DNA of 64,000 nt from Clostridiaceae bacterium (GCA_012728015.1 JAAYFY010000037.1:1-64000), one strand, 5' to 3'; positions 1 to 8,864 are shown, counted from the first letter of the stretch. Translations and numbers: made by a program. The notes: a model not told the origin generated them from the letters alone.

Positions 1-45
1 AGGCGTCCCGTAAAAGCACAGGAAATGGAAGAACAGGCAAAATAG
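1..45 (+). CDS. C-terminal tail of an upstream gene (partial)
   Basis: The first 45 bases read in frame 1 as about 14 residues (RRPVKAQEMEEQAK) ending in TAG at 43-45, 13 bases before the flgN start. Close spacing and shared strand suggest the same flagellar operon. In Bacillota the gene just before flgN is often flgM, the anti-sigma-D factor, but the tail is too short to identify. Confidence 0.4.
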   Translation, partial: RRPVKAQEMEEQAK

Positions 46-58
46 GAGTTTATATCGC

Positions 59-538
59 ATGGAACCGCGGGAACACCTCACAAAACTAAACGAGATCATG
101 GCCAAAAAGCAGGTCCTTCTGAGGGAGATCCTCGATTGCACCCTTCAGCAGAAAGAGGCCCTGTCCAGGGATGACTTCAACGAGCTGGAGATCCTGATCG
201 CCAAGAAGCAGGCAAGGATGGACGCGGTGGACAGGCTGGACCGGCAGTTTCTTGACCATGCGGAAGGCCTGAAGAAGGAACTGGGTATAAAATCCCTTGA
301 AGAGCTGCCCGCCAGAAGGATTTCCGGTACGGTCCAACTGAAAGAAAACACCGCCGGGGTGCTTGATCTTCTGCGGGAGATAAAGGCCGTGGATGATGAG
401 AACACCGCCTGCCTGGAAAAGAAAGTGGCTGACATGAAGGAAAAGGCCAGGCAGTCCAACAGCTTCAAAAAGGTCAGCGCGGCCTATTTTCAGCCAAGGC
501 ATGGGCTGACGAATCCCTATTTTGACGAAAAAAAGTAG
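59..538 (+). CDS. flgN: FlgN-family flagellar export chaperone
   Basis: A 159-residue, almost wholly alpha-helical, charged protein with the heptad-like pattern of FlgN, the cytosolic chaperone that holds hook-filament junction proteins FlgK and FlgL for the flagellar type III export apparatus. Length fits the family (about 140-160). The ATG at 59 is preceded by AGGAGTT at 44-50. It is followed after 11 bases by yvyF, another flagellar-operon gene, which supports the call. The usual flgK and flgL partners do not follow in this window, so the operon is rearranged or ends here. FlgN proteins are poorly conserved, so the call rests on size, helical pattern and neighbour. Confidence 0.72.
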   Translation: MEPREHLTKLNEIMAKKQVLLREILDCTLQQKEALSRDDFNELEILIAKKQARMDAVDRLDRQFLDHAEGLKKELGIKSLEELPARRISGTVQLKENTAGVLDLLREIKAVDDENTACLEKKVADMKEKARQSNSFKKVSAAYFQPRHGLTNPYFDEKK

Positions 539-549
539 TGGAGTGAAAA

Positions 550-960
550 ATGACCCAATACGAATGTCAACGATGCCATCGCGTATTTCAGAGAGTAGGG
601 ATAGAGAATGTTTGCCCTGTCTGCGCGCCCCTTGATGAGGAGGATTTCAGGAAGATAAAGGAATTCCTCACAGAATACCCGGGTGCCAGTTCCAACGAGG
701 TGATGAGGCACACAGGAGTATCGCTCAGGCAGATCAAGCGTTACCTGAAAGAAGAGCGCCTGGAGATAGTGGGCGACAACAAGGGCTTTATTCGCTGCGA
801 ATTATGCGGAAAACCTTTAAATAGCGGCCGTTTTTGCGACCTTTGTTACAGGGAAGGGATATCAAAGGAGCAAAAAGAAGTGAAGGCCACATCATATACC
901 AGGCTTAATGAAGACAAGCACAAGTACACCACCGAGGTCCGGTATCATGGGAAGAAATAA
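550..960 (+). CDS. yvyF: YvyF-like flagellar operon zinc-ribbon/HTH protein
   Basis: A 136-residue protein matching the flagellar-operon family typified by Bacillus YvyF. An N-terminal zinc ribbon (Cys 6/9 and 22/25) is followed by a winged-helix-like middle (about residues 30-75, with SLRQIKRYL as probable recognition helix) and a second CxxC...CxxC ribbon near residues 83-98. The family sits beside flgM/flgN in Bacillota and is presumed regulatory; its biochemical role is not established. It lies 11 bases after flgN and is clearly co-transcribed. The C-terminal tail is basic and polar. Confidence 0.85.
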   Translation: MTQYECQRCHRVFQRVGIENVCPVCAPLDEEDFRKIKEFLTEYPGASSNEVMRHTGVSLRQIKRYLKEERLEIVGDNKGFIRCELCGKPLNSGRFCDLCYREGISKEQKEVKATSYTRLNEDKHKYTTEVRYHGKK

Positions 961-995
961 GGCCGGGGATGGAAATAATGTATATGTCATAATGG

Positions 996-1039
996 GATGG
1001 GGTTGTCGGCATGGTAAACGGCTGGCAGCCCCATCGGGT
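996..1039 (+). terminator. Possible terminator after yvyF
   Basis: Inverted repeat GATGGGGTTG (996-1005) and CAGCCCCATC (1026-1035), with one G-T wobble and a 20-base loop, followed by GGGTTTT. The T-run is short, so termination may be weak. It marks the end of the flagellar unit before the unrelated tsaC gene. Confidence 0.4.
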
Positions 1040-1189
1040 TTTATAGCTCGCCGGTCTGCATGAAACCCTCCGTTAATCTCCATAATTAAAATAACCGCCG
1101 CGGCGGCGCTTATTTCGGTGCCGTCATTCTGATATAATAAAGAATAATTCCCGTAAGGGAAGAAATACCCGGGAGCAAGGCGATACAAC

Positions 1190-2308
1190 ATGAGAACAAC
1201 CGTAATCAGAGTAAATCCGGATGATTTTGATCCTGAGAAGCTAAGACCCGCCGCAAGGGCGCTGGCTGGGGGAAGGCTTGTGGCCTTTCCCACCGAAACG
1301 GTGTACGGGCTGGGTGCCGATGCCCTTAATCCGGAAGCGGTGGGCAGGATATATGAGGCAAAGGGAAGACCTTCGGACAACCCTTTGATAGTCCATATCT
1401 CAGATTTGGAACAACTGAAGGCCATTGTCAGCGCTGTGCCTGAAAAAGCGCGGATTCTTATGGAAACGTTCTGGCCGGGCCCGCTGACGCTGATCCTTCC
1501 CAAATCCGAAGGTGTCCCCGATGAAACCACGGCGGGCCTTTCCACTGTAGCCGTGCGCATGCCGGCAAACAAAATAGCCCTGGATCTCATCAGGCTGTCA
1601 GGAGTGGCAGTAGCCGCACCCAGCGCCAATATATCGGGCGCTCCCAGCCCCACCTGTGCCTCCCATGTAATAGCTGACCTTTCGGGGCGCATAGACTGTA
1701 TCATCGATGGGGGATGCACACAGGTAGGGCTTGAATCCACTGTCCTGGACATGACAGTTGATCCGCCGGCGGTATTGAGGCCGGGAGGGGTCAGCGTGGA
1801 GACGCTGGAAGCAGTCATCGGCCAGGTCAACGCGGATAAAGTATCGGAAGTAAGCGGGAATGAGGTTCCCAAATCGCCGGGTATGAAATACAGGCATTAC
1901 TCACCGAAGGCTGAAATGGTACTGGTGTCGGGGGACAGTGACCGGGTGGCGGAAACCATAAACAGGCTCGTGGAGAAAAACAGGGCAAAAAACAGGAAGA
2001 CTGGGGTTCTGGCCTCCTCCGAAACCCGGGCGCTATATAACGCCGATGTCGTCCTGTGCCCCGGCTTCAGGAACAGCCCGGAAACCATAGCGGCGTCCAT
2101 CTACCGATGCTTGCGGGATTTTGACCAACTCGGTGTGGACATTATCTTTTCAGAAACCTTCCCTGAGGAGGGGATAGGACTTGCCATAATGAACCGGCTC
2201 CGGAAGGCGGCATCCGGCGGAATCATCAGGTTGCCGCCATATTCCAATAAGAATGGCGGACACAAGAAATCCCGTTTTTCAAATCCGGACGAAGGAGTGA
2301 AACCATGA
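1190..2308 (+). CDS. tsaC: L-threonylcarbamoyladenylate synthase (Sua5/YwlC type)
   Basis: Makes threonylcarbamoyl-AMP from threonine, bicarbonate and ATP, the first step of tRNA t6A37 synthesis in the cytosol. The YrdC/TsaC core fills residues 1-210, with PTETVYGLGADA at 34-45, KGRPSDNPL near 58-66 and SANISGAPSP near 148. The SPGMKYRHYSP linker near 230 leads to a C-terminal Sua5 domain (about 250-350), so this is the long Sua5 form (372 aa), as in Bacillus YwlC. A TATAAT at 1133-1138 may be the -10 of its promoter. Its last four bases overlap the ywlE start (ATGA), so the two genes are translationally coupled. Confidence 0.95.
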   Translation: MRTTVIRVNPDDFDPEKLRPAARALAGGRLVAFPTETVYGLGADALNPEAVGRIYEAKGRPSDNPLIVHISDLEQLKAIVSAVPEKARILMETFWPGPLTLILPKSEGVPDETTAGLSTVAVRMPANKIALDLIRLSGVAVAAPSANISGAPSPTCASHVIADLSGRIDCIIDGGCTQVGLESTVLDMTVDPPAVLRPGGVSVETLEAVIGQVNADKVSEVSGNEVPKSPGMKYRHYSPKAEMVLVSGDSDRVAETINRLVEKNRAKNRKTGVLASSETRALYNADVVLCPGFRNSPETIAASIYRCLRDFDQLGVDIIFSETFPEEGIGLAIMNRLRKAASGGIIRLPPYSNKNGGHKKSRFSNPDEGVKP

Positions 2309-2775
2309 AAAAGATATTGTTCGTCTGCACCGGCAATACCTGCAGGAGCGCCATGGCTGAGGCGTTATTCAGAAACATTATGGAGCAGCGGGAAGAGAGC
2401 GGCATCCAGGTTTCATCTGCGGGGATATATGCCTTCCAGAACGACCCGGCCAGCGGTATGGCTGTGGAGGTCATGAAAAATGAATATGGGATTGACCTCA
2501 CATCCCACAGGGCAAGGGTCCTGGACGCGGACGATATAATGGATGCCTGGCTGATACTGGCCATGACCGATGACCATAAGAGGATGATACTGGACATATA
2601 TCCCGAATCGGCGGATAAGGTATATACCTTGAAAGACTATGCCGAAACAGGGGAAGGCGGGTCGGGCATCTCTGATCCTTTCGGAGGGGACTACGATGTA
2701 TACAGATCATGCGCGTATGAAATAGAAACAGCACTGGTGAAAGTGGCTGAGAAAGTTTTTGACAATAGGGATTGA
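2305..2775 (+). CDS. ywlE: Protein-arginine phosphatase, YwlE type
   Basis: A 156-residue low-molecular-weight phosphatase. The P-loop is VCTGNTCRS, with nucleophile Cys8, Arg14 and, importantly, Thr12. In Bacillus YwlE the equivalent Thr gives selectivity for phosphoarginine over phosphotyrosine, so protein-arginine phosphatase is the best call. The general-acid Asp lies in SDPFGG near residue 127. YwlE reverses McsB arginine phosphorylation, which marks proteins for ClpCP degradation; mcsB is not in this window. It starts inside the tsaC stop (4-base overlap). A sigma-A-type promoter for rpiB begins in its last codons. Confidence 0.92.
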   Translation: MKKILFVCTGNTCRSAMAEALFRNIMEQREESGIQVSSAGIYAFQNDPASGMAVEVMKNEYGIDLTSHRARVLDADDIMDAWLILAMTDDHKRMILDIYPESADKVYTLKDYAETGEGGSGISDPFGGDYDVYRSCAYEIETALVKVAEKVFDNRD

Positions 2776-2787
2776 TTACTATAAAAT
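2759..2787 (+). promoter_or_regulatory. Sigma-A promoter for rpiB inside the ywlE 3' end
   Basis: TTGACA (2759-2764), a 17-base spacer, then TAAAAT (2782-2787). It overlaps the ywlE stop and would start RNA near 2794, giving a leader of only about 20 bases before the rpiB TTG start. It would let rpiB and upp be expressed apart from tsaC-ywlE. Confidence 0.65.
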
Positions 2788-2812
2788 CAATGGGAGGAAG
2801 GGGAGATTTGGC

Positions 2813-3265
2813 TTGCGCATTGCATTGGGCAGCGATCATGGCGGCTTCCGCCTTAAGGAGTTTTTAAAGCAGCATCTTGAGAACCAGGGACATGAATGCA
2901 CCGATTGCGGAACCTATGACGAATCATCGGTGGATTATCCCGATTTTGCTCTCAAAGCCTGCCTTCTTGTAAGGGAGGGGACTTGTGACAGAGCTGTTCT
3001 GGTTTGTTCAACTGGTATAGGCATTTCCATAGCAGCCAACAAGGTCAGGGGCGTCCGGTGCGCCCTGTGTCATGACCTGCTCTCCGCGCATCTTACAAGG
3101 GATCACAACGACACCAACGTTTTGGCAATGGGTTCTTTCATCGTCGGGGAAAAGCTTGCCGCGGCCATTGTTGATGAATGGCTAAAAACGCCGTTTTCCA
3201 ACCAGGGGCGGCACTCGAAAAGGATCAGTAAGATACATGAGATAGAGGACAGGTATCTCAAATGA
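2813..3265 (+). CDS. rpiB: Ribose-5-phosphate isomerase B
   Basis: Interconverts ribose-5-phosphate and ribulose-5-phosphate in the pentose phosphate pathway. I chose the TTG at 2813, preceded by GGAGGAAGGGGAG, because the protein then begins RIALGSDHGG like other family members and is 150 residues, the normal length. An upstream TTG at 2759 would add 18 residues without family support and falls in the promoter. Active-site features are SDHGG at the N-terminus and the CSTGIG loop with the catalytic Cys near residue 65. The order tsaC-ywlE-rpiB-upp matches Bacillus. The encoded protein could also act on allose phosphate, which cannot be told apart here. Confidence 0.93.
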   Translation: MRIALGSDHGGFRLKEFLKQHLENQGHECTDCGTYDESSVDYPDFALKACLLVREGTCDRAVLVCSTGIGISIAANKVRGVRCALCHDLLSAHLTRDHNDTNVLAMGSFIVGEKLAAAIVDEWLKTPFSNQGRHSKRISKIHEIEDRYLK

Positions 3266-3283
3266 CTTTGGAGGTTGCTTGAT

Positions 3284-3913
3284 ATGAACAATGTTTTTAT
3301 CTTTGACCATCCTCTCATACAGCATAAGATCTCACTTTTAAGGGATAAGAATACCAGCTCCAAGGAATTCAGGGAACTGGTATCCGAGATCTCTATGCTG
3401 ATGGGTTATGAGGTGACAAGGGATATCCCCCTTAAAGAGGTGGAGATCGAAACCCCGGTCGGCCATGCCAGGACCTATGTGATATCAGGGAAAAAGCTGG
3501 CTTTTGTGCCCATCCTTCGTGCCGGTCTCGGTATGGTGGACGGGCTTCTTAAGCTGGTTCCCATGGCAAGGGTCGGCCATATCGGGCTGTATAGAGACCA
3601 TGAAACCCTGGAACCGGTTGAATACTATTGCAAGCTGCCCGAGGATATCAGCGAACGCGATGCGGTGGTGCTGGACCCCATGCTTGCCACCGGCGGTTCG
3701 GGCTGCGATGCCGTCAAATTCCTGAAGGACCGCAATGTCAGGAATATCAAGTTTGTATGCCTCATCGCTTCCAGGCAGGGTATCCAAAGGCTTAACAGGG
3801 AGCATCCCGATGTTGCCATATACTGCGCGGCTGTTGACGAGAAACTGGACGATTTCGGATATATAGTGCCGGGGCTTGGCGATGCCGGCGACAGGCTGTA
3901 TGGAACCAAGTAG
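3284..3913 (+). CDS. upp: Uracil phosphoribosyltransferase
   Basis: Salvages uracil with PRPP to UMP in the cytosol. The start is the ATG at 3284 behind GGAGG at 3270-3274, giving 209 residues, the typical UPRT length; a TTG nine bases upstream is unlikely. The PRPP-binding loop DPMLATGGS is intact near residue 130, with the uracil-binding [12 protein letters not shown] segment at the C-terminus. It sits 18 bases after rpiB, as in many Bacillota, and is followed by a dCMP deaminase, making a pyrimidine salvage pair. Confidence 0.97.
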   Translation: MNNVFIFDHPLIQHKISLLRDKNTSSKEFRELVSEISMLMGYEVTRDIPLKEVEIETPVGHARTYVISGKKLAFVPILRAGLGMVDGLLKLVPMARVGHIGLYRDHETLEPVEYYCKLPEDISERDAVVLDPMLATGGSGCDAVKFLKDRNVRNIKFVCLIASRQGIQRLNREHPDVAIYCAAVDEKLDDFGYIVPGLGDAGDRLYGTK

Positions 3914-3928
3914 GAAAGGGAGGTTCGT

Positions 3929-4432
3929 ATGCGTCCTTCCTGGGATGAATATTTTATGAGCATAGTGGAACTGGTCAAGTCCCGTTCCACATGTCTGCGG
4001 CGCCAGGTGGGGGCCCTTCTGGTAAAGGATAAGCGTATCCTTGCCACGGGTTATAATGGCGCGCCGATGGGATGCAAGCACTGCATGGAGCTTGGATGCC
4101 TCAGGGACAAGCTGGGAGTACCGTCGGGCCAGCGGCATGAGATCTGCCGCGCTACCCACGCGGAGCAGAACGCCATCGCGCAGGCCGCATACGCCGGGAT
4201 AAATGTGAAGGACAGCATCCTGTATGTTACAACACAGCCCTGTGTAATGTGCGCAAAGCTGGCTATCAACGCCGGTATTTCCAAAATAGTATTCAAGGGC
4301 GATTATCCGGACGAGCTTTCAATGGAACTGCTGAAGGAAGCGGGTGTCCGGGTGGTAAAATACGAAGAGCCGTCGCTTGTCTTTGATCCCGGTATTGTAA
4401 AGAGGTCAGAGGTGAGAGATGATAACAATTGA
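3929..4432 (+). CDS. dCMP/deoxycytidylate deaminase (ComEB family)
   Basis: A zinc-dependent deaminase of 167 residues converting dCMP to dUMP for dTMP synthesis. The zinc site and catalytic base are in HAEQNA (about residue 75) and PCVMC (about 103-107). The family's additional Cys/His-rich insertion ([12 protein letters not shown], about 50-61) suggests a second zinc or allosteric site as in deoxycytidylate deaminases. The Bacillus homologue is named ComEB, but a competence role is not implied. RBS GGGAGG at 3918-3923. It follows upp by 15 bases and its 3' end overlaps tagO by 14 bases. Confidence 0.92.
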   Translation: MRPSWDEYFMSIVELVKSRSTCLRRQVGALLVKDKRILATGYNGAPMGCKHCMELGCLRDKLGVPSGQRHEICRATHAEQNAIAQAAYAGINVKDSILYVTTQPCVMCAKLAINAGISKIVFKGDYPDELSMELLKEAGVRVVKYEEPSLVFDPGIVKRSEVRDDNN

Positions 4433-5648
4433 GTACGAGCACCTGGTGACTTTTTCTGTCGCGCTTATCATCGCCTTCTTTTCCACACCCATAGCCAGAG
4501 GGATAGCTTTGCGCGCAGGCGCGGTCAATGTACCGAGGGATAACACGCGTATGCATAAAAAGCCCATGCCACTTTTGGGCGGGCTTGCAATAATAGCCGG
4601 TTTTGTAATCGCTGTGGTTTATGGTTTCGCGTCCCGCGACCTGCCCCGGTTTTTATTTTTCCTTACCCGCCTGGAATCCCTGGGCTTGATTTTCGGCGCG
4701 TTGGTTATTGTGGTCCTGGGTATTGTGGATGATATAAGGCCCCTGGGGGCCGGGGTGAAGTTTGTCTTTCAGCTCCTTGCCGCTATTGCTGTAGTGGCAA
4801 CCGGGACGAGGATCACCTCCATCACCCTGCCCTTTGCTTCGAACTCCAATAATGGAATGACCTATATCCTTGGCGAAACCATAGCTTTTATCATATCGGT
4901 ATTATGGATTACAGGGGTTACCAACGCCATCAACCTGATCGACGGCCTCGACGGTCTTGCCGCGGGGGTTTCCGGGATCGCGTCGGTATCCCTGTTCATT
5001 GTCGCGGTAATTCGCGGGGAGGACGACATCGCGCTGGCGGCTGCCGCGCTGGCAGGCGCCATATTCGGTTTTCTCCCCTATAACTTCAACCCCGCAAAGA
5101 TTTTCCTGGGCGATACCGGTGCTACCTTCCTGGGTTTTATCCTGGCAACCCTGGCCATCGAGGGTACCATGAAATCGGTTACCACCCTGGCTCTTGCCAT
5201 TCCTATCCTGGTGCTGGGTCTTCCCATTTTTGACACCCTGTTTGCCATCTTAAGGCGTGTTTCCAACGGAAAACCCATCGGTCAGCGGGACAGAGGCCAT
5301 ATCCATCACCGTCTTATCGATATGGGGCTCAGCCATAAGATGTCTGTCGTTATCCTTTATTTAGTCAGCGGCACCCTGGGGCTTTTGTCCATCGTACTGG
5401 TGGATAAAGGCCTGCTGCCCTCAATAATCCTGCTGATCCTCATCGTCATGTTCATGATAGGCGGTGCCAGGAACATGTCCGACATGAACAAGGACATTCC
5501 CGCCTGTGGACACCCCGCGAAGCCGGAAGGAAAGGACATGGGCGAGGCCGGCCTTGAAGCCGCCCCCGGTACGCGGCGTCCCGATAATGCCGTGGATGCT
5601 TCGGACCATCAAAGCACATCAAATAAAGGTAAAGGACAATCACCATGA
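4419..5648 (+). CDS. tagO: Undecaprenyl-phosphate GlcNAc-1-phosphate transferase (TagO/WecA family)
   Basis: A polytopic membrane protein (409 aa, about 10-11 hydrophobic segments) of the MraY/WecA superfamily that moves GlcNAc-1-P from UDP-GlcNAc to undecaprenyl phosphate, the first step of teichoic acid or other wall-polymer synthesis. Diagnostic motifs are [12 protein letters not shown] (about 104-115), [12 protein letters not shown] (about 170), [10 protein letters not shown] (about 232) and the [10 protein letters not shown] loop (about 293-302). The last 60 residues form a polar tail rich in Asp, Pro, Gly and Ala that the core family does not need. The next gene, mnaA, makes a second precursor from the same donor sugar; the two overlap by four bases. 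Confidence 0.92.
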   Translation: MITIEYEHLVTFSVALIIAFFSTPIARGIALRAGAVNVPRDNTRMHKKPMPLLGGLAIIAGFVIAVVYGFASRDLPRFLFFLTRLESLGLIFGALVIVVLGIVDDIRPLGAGVKFVFQLLAAIAVVATGTRITSITLPFASNSNNGMTYILGETIAFIISVLWITGVTNAINLIDGLDGLAAGVSGIASVSLFIVAVIRGEDDIALAAAALAGAIFGFLPYNFNPAKIFLGDTGATFLGFILATLAIEGTMKSVTTLALAIPILVLGLPIFDTLFAILRRVSNGKPIGQRDRGHIHHRLIDMGLSHKMSVVILYLVSGTLGLLSIVLVDKGLLPSIILLILIVMFMIGGARNMSDMNKDIPACGHPAKPEGKDMGEAGLEAAPGTRRPDNAVDASDHQSTSNKGKGQSP

Positions 5649-6802
5649 AAAGGCTTAAAGTCATGACCGTATTCGGGACACGGCCCGAAGCGATAAAGAT
5701 GGCACCATTGGTCAAGGCCCTTGAGGCCAGTCCGGCTATAGAAGCATCGGTATGTGTTACAGCGCAGCACAGGGAGATGCTGGACCAGGTGCTGGATATC
5801 TTCCAGATTCATCCTGATTATGACCTGAACATCATGCAGGACAGGCAGACCCTTGCAGATATTACCACAAGGGCGCTGGAGGGCCTGTATGAGGTGATCG
5901 GTAAAGCGGTCCCCGATATCGTGCTGGTCCACGGCGATACCACCACGACCTTTGCGGCCTCCCTTGCCGCATATTACCTGAAGATAAAGGTTGGGCATGT
6001 GGAAGCGGGTTTGAGGACCAACGACAAGTATTACCCCTTTCCTGAGGAGATGAACAGGAGGCTTACCGGAGCCATTACTGATCTGCACTTTGCCCCTACC
6101 GCGGCCAACAGGGATAACCTGGTCAGGGAAGGTATAAGTGAGGACAGGATCTATGTTACCGGGAACACGGTGATAGATGCGCTGTCAACCACTGTTTCCA
6201 GGGATTTTGTTTTTAAGGATCCCTTTCTTAAAGACCTTGATTTTGAAGGAAAAAGGGTTATCGCCATGACCGCCCACAGGCGTGAGAATATAGGCAAGCC
6301 CTTTGAGGAGATATTCTCTGCCGTCCGGAGGGTTGCCGACGAGTACCCTGACATCCACATTGTTTATCCCGTGCATCTGAATCCCCTGGTGGGTGAACCG
6401 GCAGGAAGGATCCTTGGAAACCATCCCAGGATCAGCCTGATAAGCCCTGTCAACGTCCAGGAGATGCATAACCTGATCGCGCGTTCCTATCTAGTCCTGA
6501 CCGATTCAGGCGGCCTCCAGGAGGAAGCGCCTTCGCTGGGGAAACCGGTACTGGTCCTCCGCAATGAAACCGAGAGGCCGGAGGCACTACGGGCAGGGAC
6601 GGTCCGTTTGGCCGGCACACGGTATGAGAGCGTCTATCTTAACATAAAAGAGCTTCTTGACAGGGAAGACGTCTATCTGAAAATGGCCAGGGCTGTCAAC
6701 CCATACGGGGACGGCAAGGCATCCCGGCGTATTGTTGAGGGATTGCTCCATGGCCTTGGTCACGCCGCGTCCAGGCCGGAGGAATTCGCGGCATCATATT
6801 GA
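5645..6802 (+). CDS. mnaA: UDP-N-acetylglucosamine 2-epimerase (non-hydrolysing)
   Basis: Converts UDP-GlcNAc to UDP-ManNAc, used in teichoic acid linkage units and other wall glycans. A full-length GT-B epimerase (385 aa) with GTRPEAIKMAPL at residues 10-21, HGDTTTTFAASLAA near 98, HVEAGLRT near 119, TAHRREN near 210 and the uridine-diphosphate-binding TDSGGLQEEA near 287. Its ATG overlaps the tagO stop. In many Bacillota this gene lies next to the F-type ATPase operon; here a phospholipase-like gene follows instead. Confidence 0.95.
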   Translation: MKRLKVMTVFGTRPEAIKMAPLVKALEASPAIEASVCVTAQHREMLDQVLDIFQIHPDYDLNIMQDRQTLADITTRALEGLYEVIGKAVPDIVLVHGDTTTTFAASLAAYYLKIKVGHVEAGLRTNDKYYPFPEEMNRRLTGAITDLHFAPTAANRDNLVREGISEDRIYVTGNTVIDALSTTVSRDFVFKDPFLKDLDFEGKRVIAMTAHRRENIGKPFEEIFSAVRRVADEYPDIHIVYPVHLNPLVGEPAGRILGNHPRISLISPVNVQEMHNLIARSYLVLTDSGGLQEEAPSLGKPVLVLRNETERPEALRAGTVRLAGTRYESVYLNIKELLDREDVYLKMARAVNPYGDGKASRRIVEGLLHGLGHAASRPEEFAASY

Positions 6803-6836
6803 AATGTCCTGAACCAGGTACTTCGGAGGAGAATCC

Positions 6837-7781
6837 ATGGCCGATTTTCTGACCCATATACTGATGTCCGATGACGTCCTGGAGAGAATAGAAAGCCGGA
6901 GGGTGCTGGAGGGCATCCAAAAGCACAGGGCACTGTACCGGCTTGGTGCCCAGGGGCCTGATCCCCTGTTTTTTTATAACTTCTTCCCCGGGGGAGGGAA
7001 AGGTCAGCTAAATGAACTGGGGCATACCATGCACCGGCAGCGTACCGGCGATTTTCTGAAAATGGGATTCAGCCGGCTGCAAGACCTGTCCTGGGACCAG
7101 GAATGGATGGAGCTTGCCGCGTATCTTTCAGGCTTTATCTGCCATTATACCCTTGACCGCATGATCCATCCATACGTCTGTTGGGCGGAGAGGAACTGGA
7201 TATGGTCGGTGGACGGGCTGTTTGTCAGGACAACACACCATGCTGTTGAAATGTCGCTGGATGTGCTGTTCTGGAAGGAAAGGCGCCTGTCTCGGGCATG
7301 CAAGGTCAAAACCCGGAAGCTCGTAGATATCGGCAGGAACTGGCCCGCCAGTGTGGAAGGATTCCTTCTGGATGCCTTTGCAACCATATATCGCGTCAGG
7401 ACCGACCGGAAGGGTCTTGCCAAGGTGCTCAGGGATTTTTACAGGGGACACGACCTGCTCTATGATCCCAGGGGATGGAAGAAAAGGCTGGTGGGCTGGC
7501 TTGATTCCTTTACCGGGGGCGGGATCAGGCCGCCGAAGGTGCCCTACCCGGCCAGGCTTGATGAAACTGTTGACTGGGCCAACAAAAAGAGGCGTACCTG
7601 GACACATCCCTTTAAAGGGGACGAAAAGCACAGGGAATCGGTTGATGAAATACTGGCCAGGGCTTCCTTTGAAGCCGCCAACCATATAAACGGGCTCTTC
7701 GCGGCGATCCTCAGGGGTGAACCCATCGGCGGGTTCTTTCCCAACATAAGCTATAACACAGGATTGCCCTGTGAAGAGTAA
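6837..7781 (+). CDS. Zinc-dependent phospholipase C family protein
   Basis: A 314-residue protein with the arrangement of the zinc-dependent phospholipase C / S1-P1 nuclease-like family: TH near the N-terminus (FLTHILMSDDV), GAQGPDPLFF near 39-48, HTMHRQRTGDF near 62-72 and CHYTLDRMIHPYV near 101-113. These His/Asp residues probably bind zinc. There is no signal peptide, unlike secreted PlcB toxins, so it is likely cytosolic; such clostridial homologues have no established substrate. RBS GGAGGAG precedes the ATG at 6837. It stands alone between mnaA and hslO, 34 bases after mnaA. Confidence 0.8.
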   Translation: MADFLTHILMSDDVLERIESRRVLEGIQKHRALYRLGAQGPDPLFFYNFFPGGGKGQLNELGHTMHRQRTGDFLKMGFSRLQDLSWDQEWMELAAYLSGFICHYTLDRMIHPYVCWAERNWIWSVDGLFVRTTHHAVEMSLDVLFWKERRLSRACKVKTRKLVDIGRNWPASVEGFLLDAFATIYRVRTDRKGLAKVLRDFYRGHDLLYDPRGWKKRLVGWLDSFTGGGIRPPKVPYPARLDETVDWANKKRRTWTHPFKGDEKHRESVDEILARASFEAANHINGLFAAILRGEPIGGFFPNISYNTGLPCEE

Positions 7782-7834
7782 GGCATTGCCCACAAATCTT
7801 TTCCGGATGGGTTTTATCGCAGGCAGCGGCCCAC

Positions 7835-7840
7835 TATAAT
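7835..7840 (+). promoter_or_regulatory. Candidate -10 element for hslO
   Basis: TATAAT in the 80-base gap, 36 bases before the chosen hslO start. With 17-base spacing the -35 would be TTTTAT at 7812-7817, a weak match. Confidence 0.35.
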
Positions 7841-7875
7841 GCCGGAGCGAAAATAACGGTATGTCAGGAGGAACC

Positions 7876-8751
7876 ATGCGGGACTATGTTGTAAGAGCCC
7901 TGGTATCAGGCACCGTCAGCGTATATGCCGGTACCACCACCAATACAGTGGAGAAGGCCAGGAAAACCCACCATATGAACCCAACCCCCTGTGTCGCCCT
8001 TGGCAGGACCCTTACAGGTGCTGCCCTCATGTCCCGGACACTGAAAGGCGAAAAAGACACCATAACCATCCAGATAAAGGGGGATGGCCCGATAGGAGGT
8101 ATTTTGGCAGTGACTGATGCCCACGCCAATGTCCGGGGTTATGTGCATAATCCGTTCTTCGACCTCCCCATGAATGAAAAGGGAAAGCTTGATATAGCGG
8201 GCGCCGTGGGCAAAGGCTATCTGAACGTGATCAAGGACCTTGGGCTAAAGGAACCTTATATCGGATATGTGGACCTGGTATCGGGCGAGATAGCCGAGGA
8301 CCTTACCTATTATTACGCTTCTTCCGAGCAGATCCCCACCGCCATGAACCTTGGTGTCCTTATGGAAAAGGGAGGACATGTGCTGGCGGCGGGTGGATTT
8401 CTTGTGCAGCTTATGCCCGGCACGCCGGAGGATATGGTTTCTTTCGTTGAGGAAAGGATCAACAGCCTTCCGCCCGTAACAACCCTGATAGCGGATGGGC
8501 TGAGTCCGGAAGAGATCATTGATTTGCTATTTCGGGGGGAGCCCATACAAACCCTTGAAACCTGCGAGGTCAGTTACCGGTGCACCTGTTCCCGGAAAAG
8601 GATGGAAAGAAATCTCTTAAGCATAGGCAAAAAGGACCTGCTGGAAATAGCCCGTGAGGGAAAAGGCGCCGAGATCCATTGCCATTTTTGCAACACCAGG
8701 TATACCTTTACGCCTCAGGAATTTGAGGAACTGATAAAGGGCCTGGAGTAG
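7876..8751 (+). CDS. hslO: Hsp33 redox-regulated chaperone
   Basis: Hsp33 is a cytosolic holdase switched on by oxidation. I start it at the ATG at 7876, behind AGGAGG at 7866-7871, giving 291 residues that begin RDYVVRALV; an ATG at 7861 would put the RBS inside the gene. The C-terminal redox switch is intact: Cys236-x-Cys238 and Cys269-x-x-Cys272, which hold zinc when reduced and form disulfides on oxidation. The N-terminal fold includes GRTLTGAALMSRTLKG. It is a single-gene unit with a strong terminator further downstream. Confidence 0.95.
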   Translation: MRDYVVRALVSGTVSVYAGTTTNTVEKARKTHHMNPTPCVALGRTLTGAALMSRTLKGEKDTITIQIKGDGPIGGILAVTDAHANVRGYVHNPFFDLPMNEKGKLDIAGAVGKGYLNVIKDLGLKEPYIGYVDLVSGEIAEDLTYYYASSEQIPTAMNLGVLMEKGGHVLAAGGFLVQLMPGTPEDMVSFVEERINSLPPVTTLIADGLSPEEIIDLLFRGEPIQTLETCEVSYRCTCSRKRMERNLLSIGKKDLLEIAREGKGAEIHCHFCNTRYTFTPQEFEELIKGLE

Positions 8752-8824
8752 CATGGGCATGCTTTAGATCCGGACTTGTGGAATCCCGGGCATTGCAGGC
8801 AGCGGGATTATAGAACCGAAGGAT

Positions 8825-8864
8825 TATGGCAACAATAATAACTGGTTGTTGCCATATTTTTTTC
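8825..8864 (+). terminator. Rho-independent terminator after hslO
   Basis: Perfect 11-base stem (8825-8835 with 8846-8856, TATGGCAACAA and its complement), 10-base loop, then seven T at 8857-8863. Confidence 0.85.

Noticed and set aside
892-1872. Minus-strand open frame of 326 codons antisense to tsaC
   Set aside because: It lies over a well-identified gene, has no RBS and its product has a random Ser/Pro/Thr-rich composition. Similar long shadows occur opposite atpA (38256-39221) and the topoisomerase genes.
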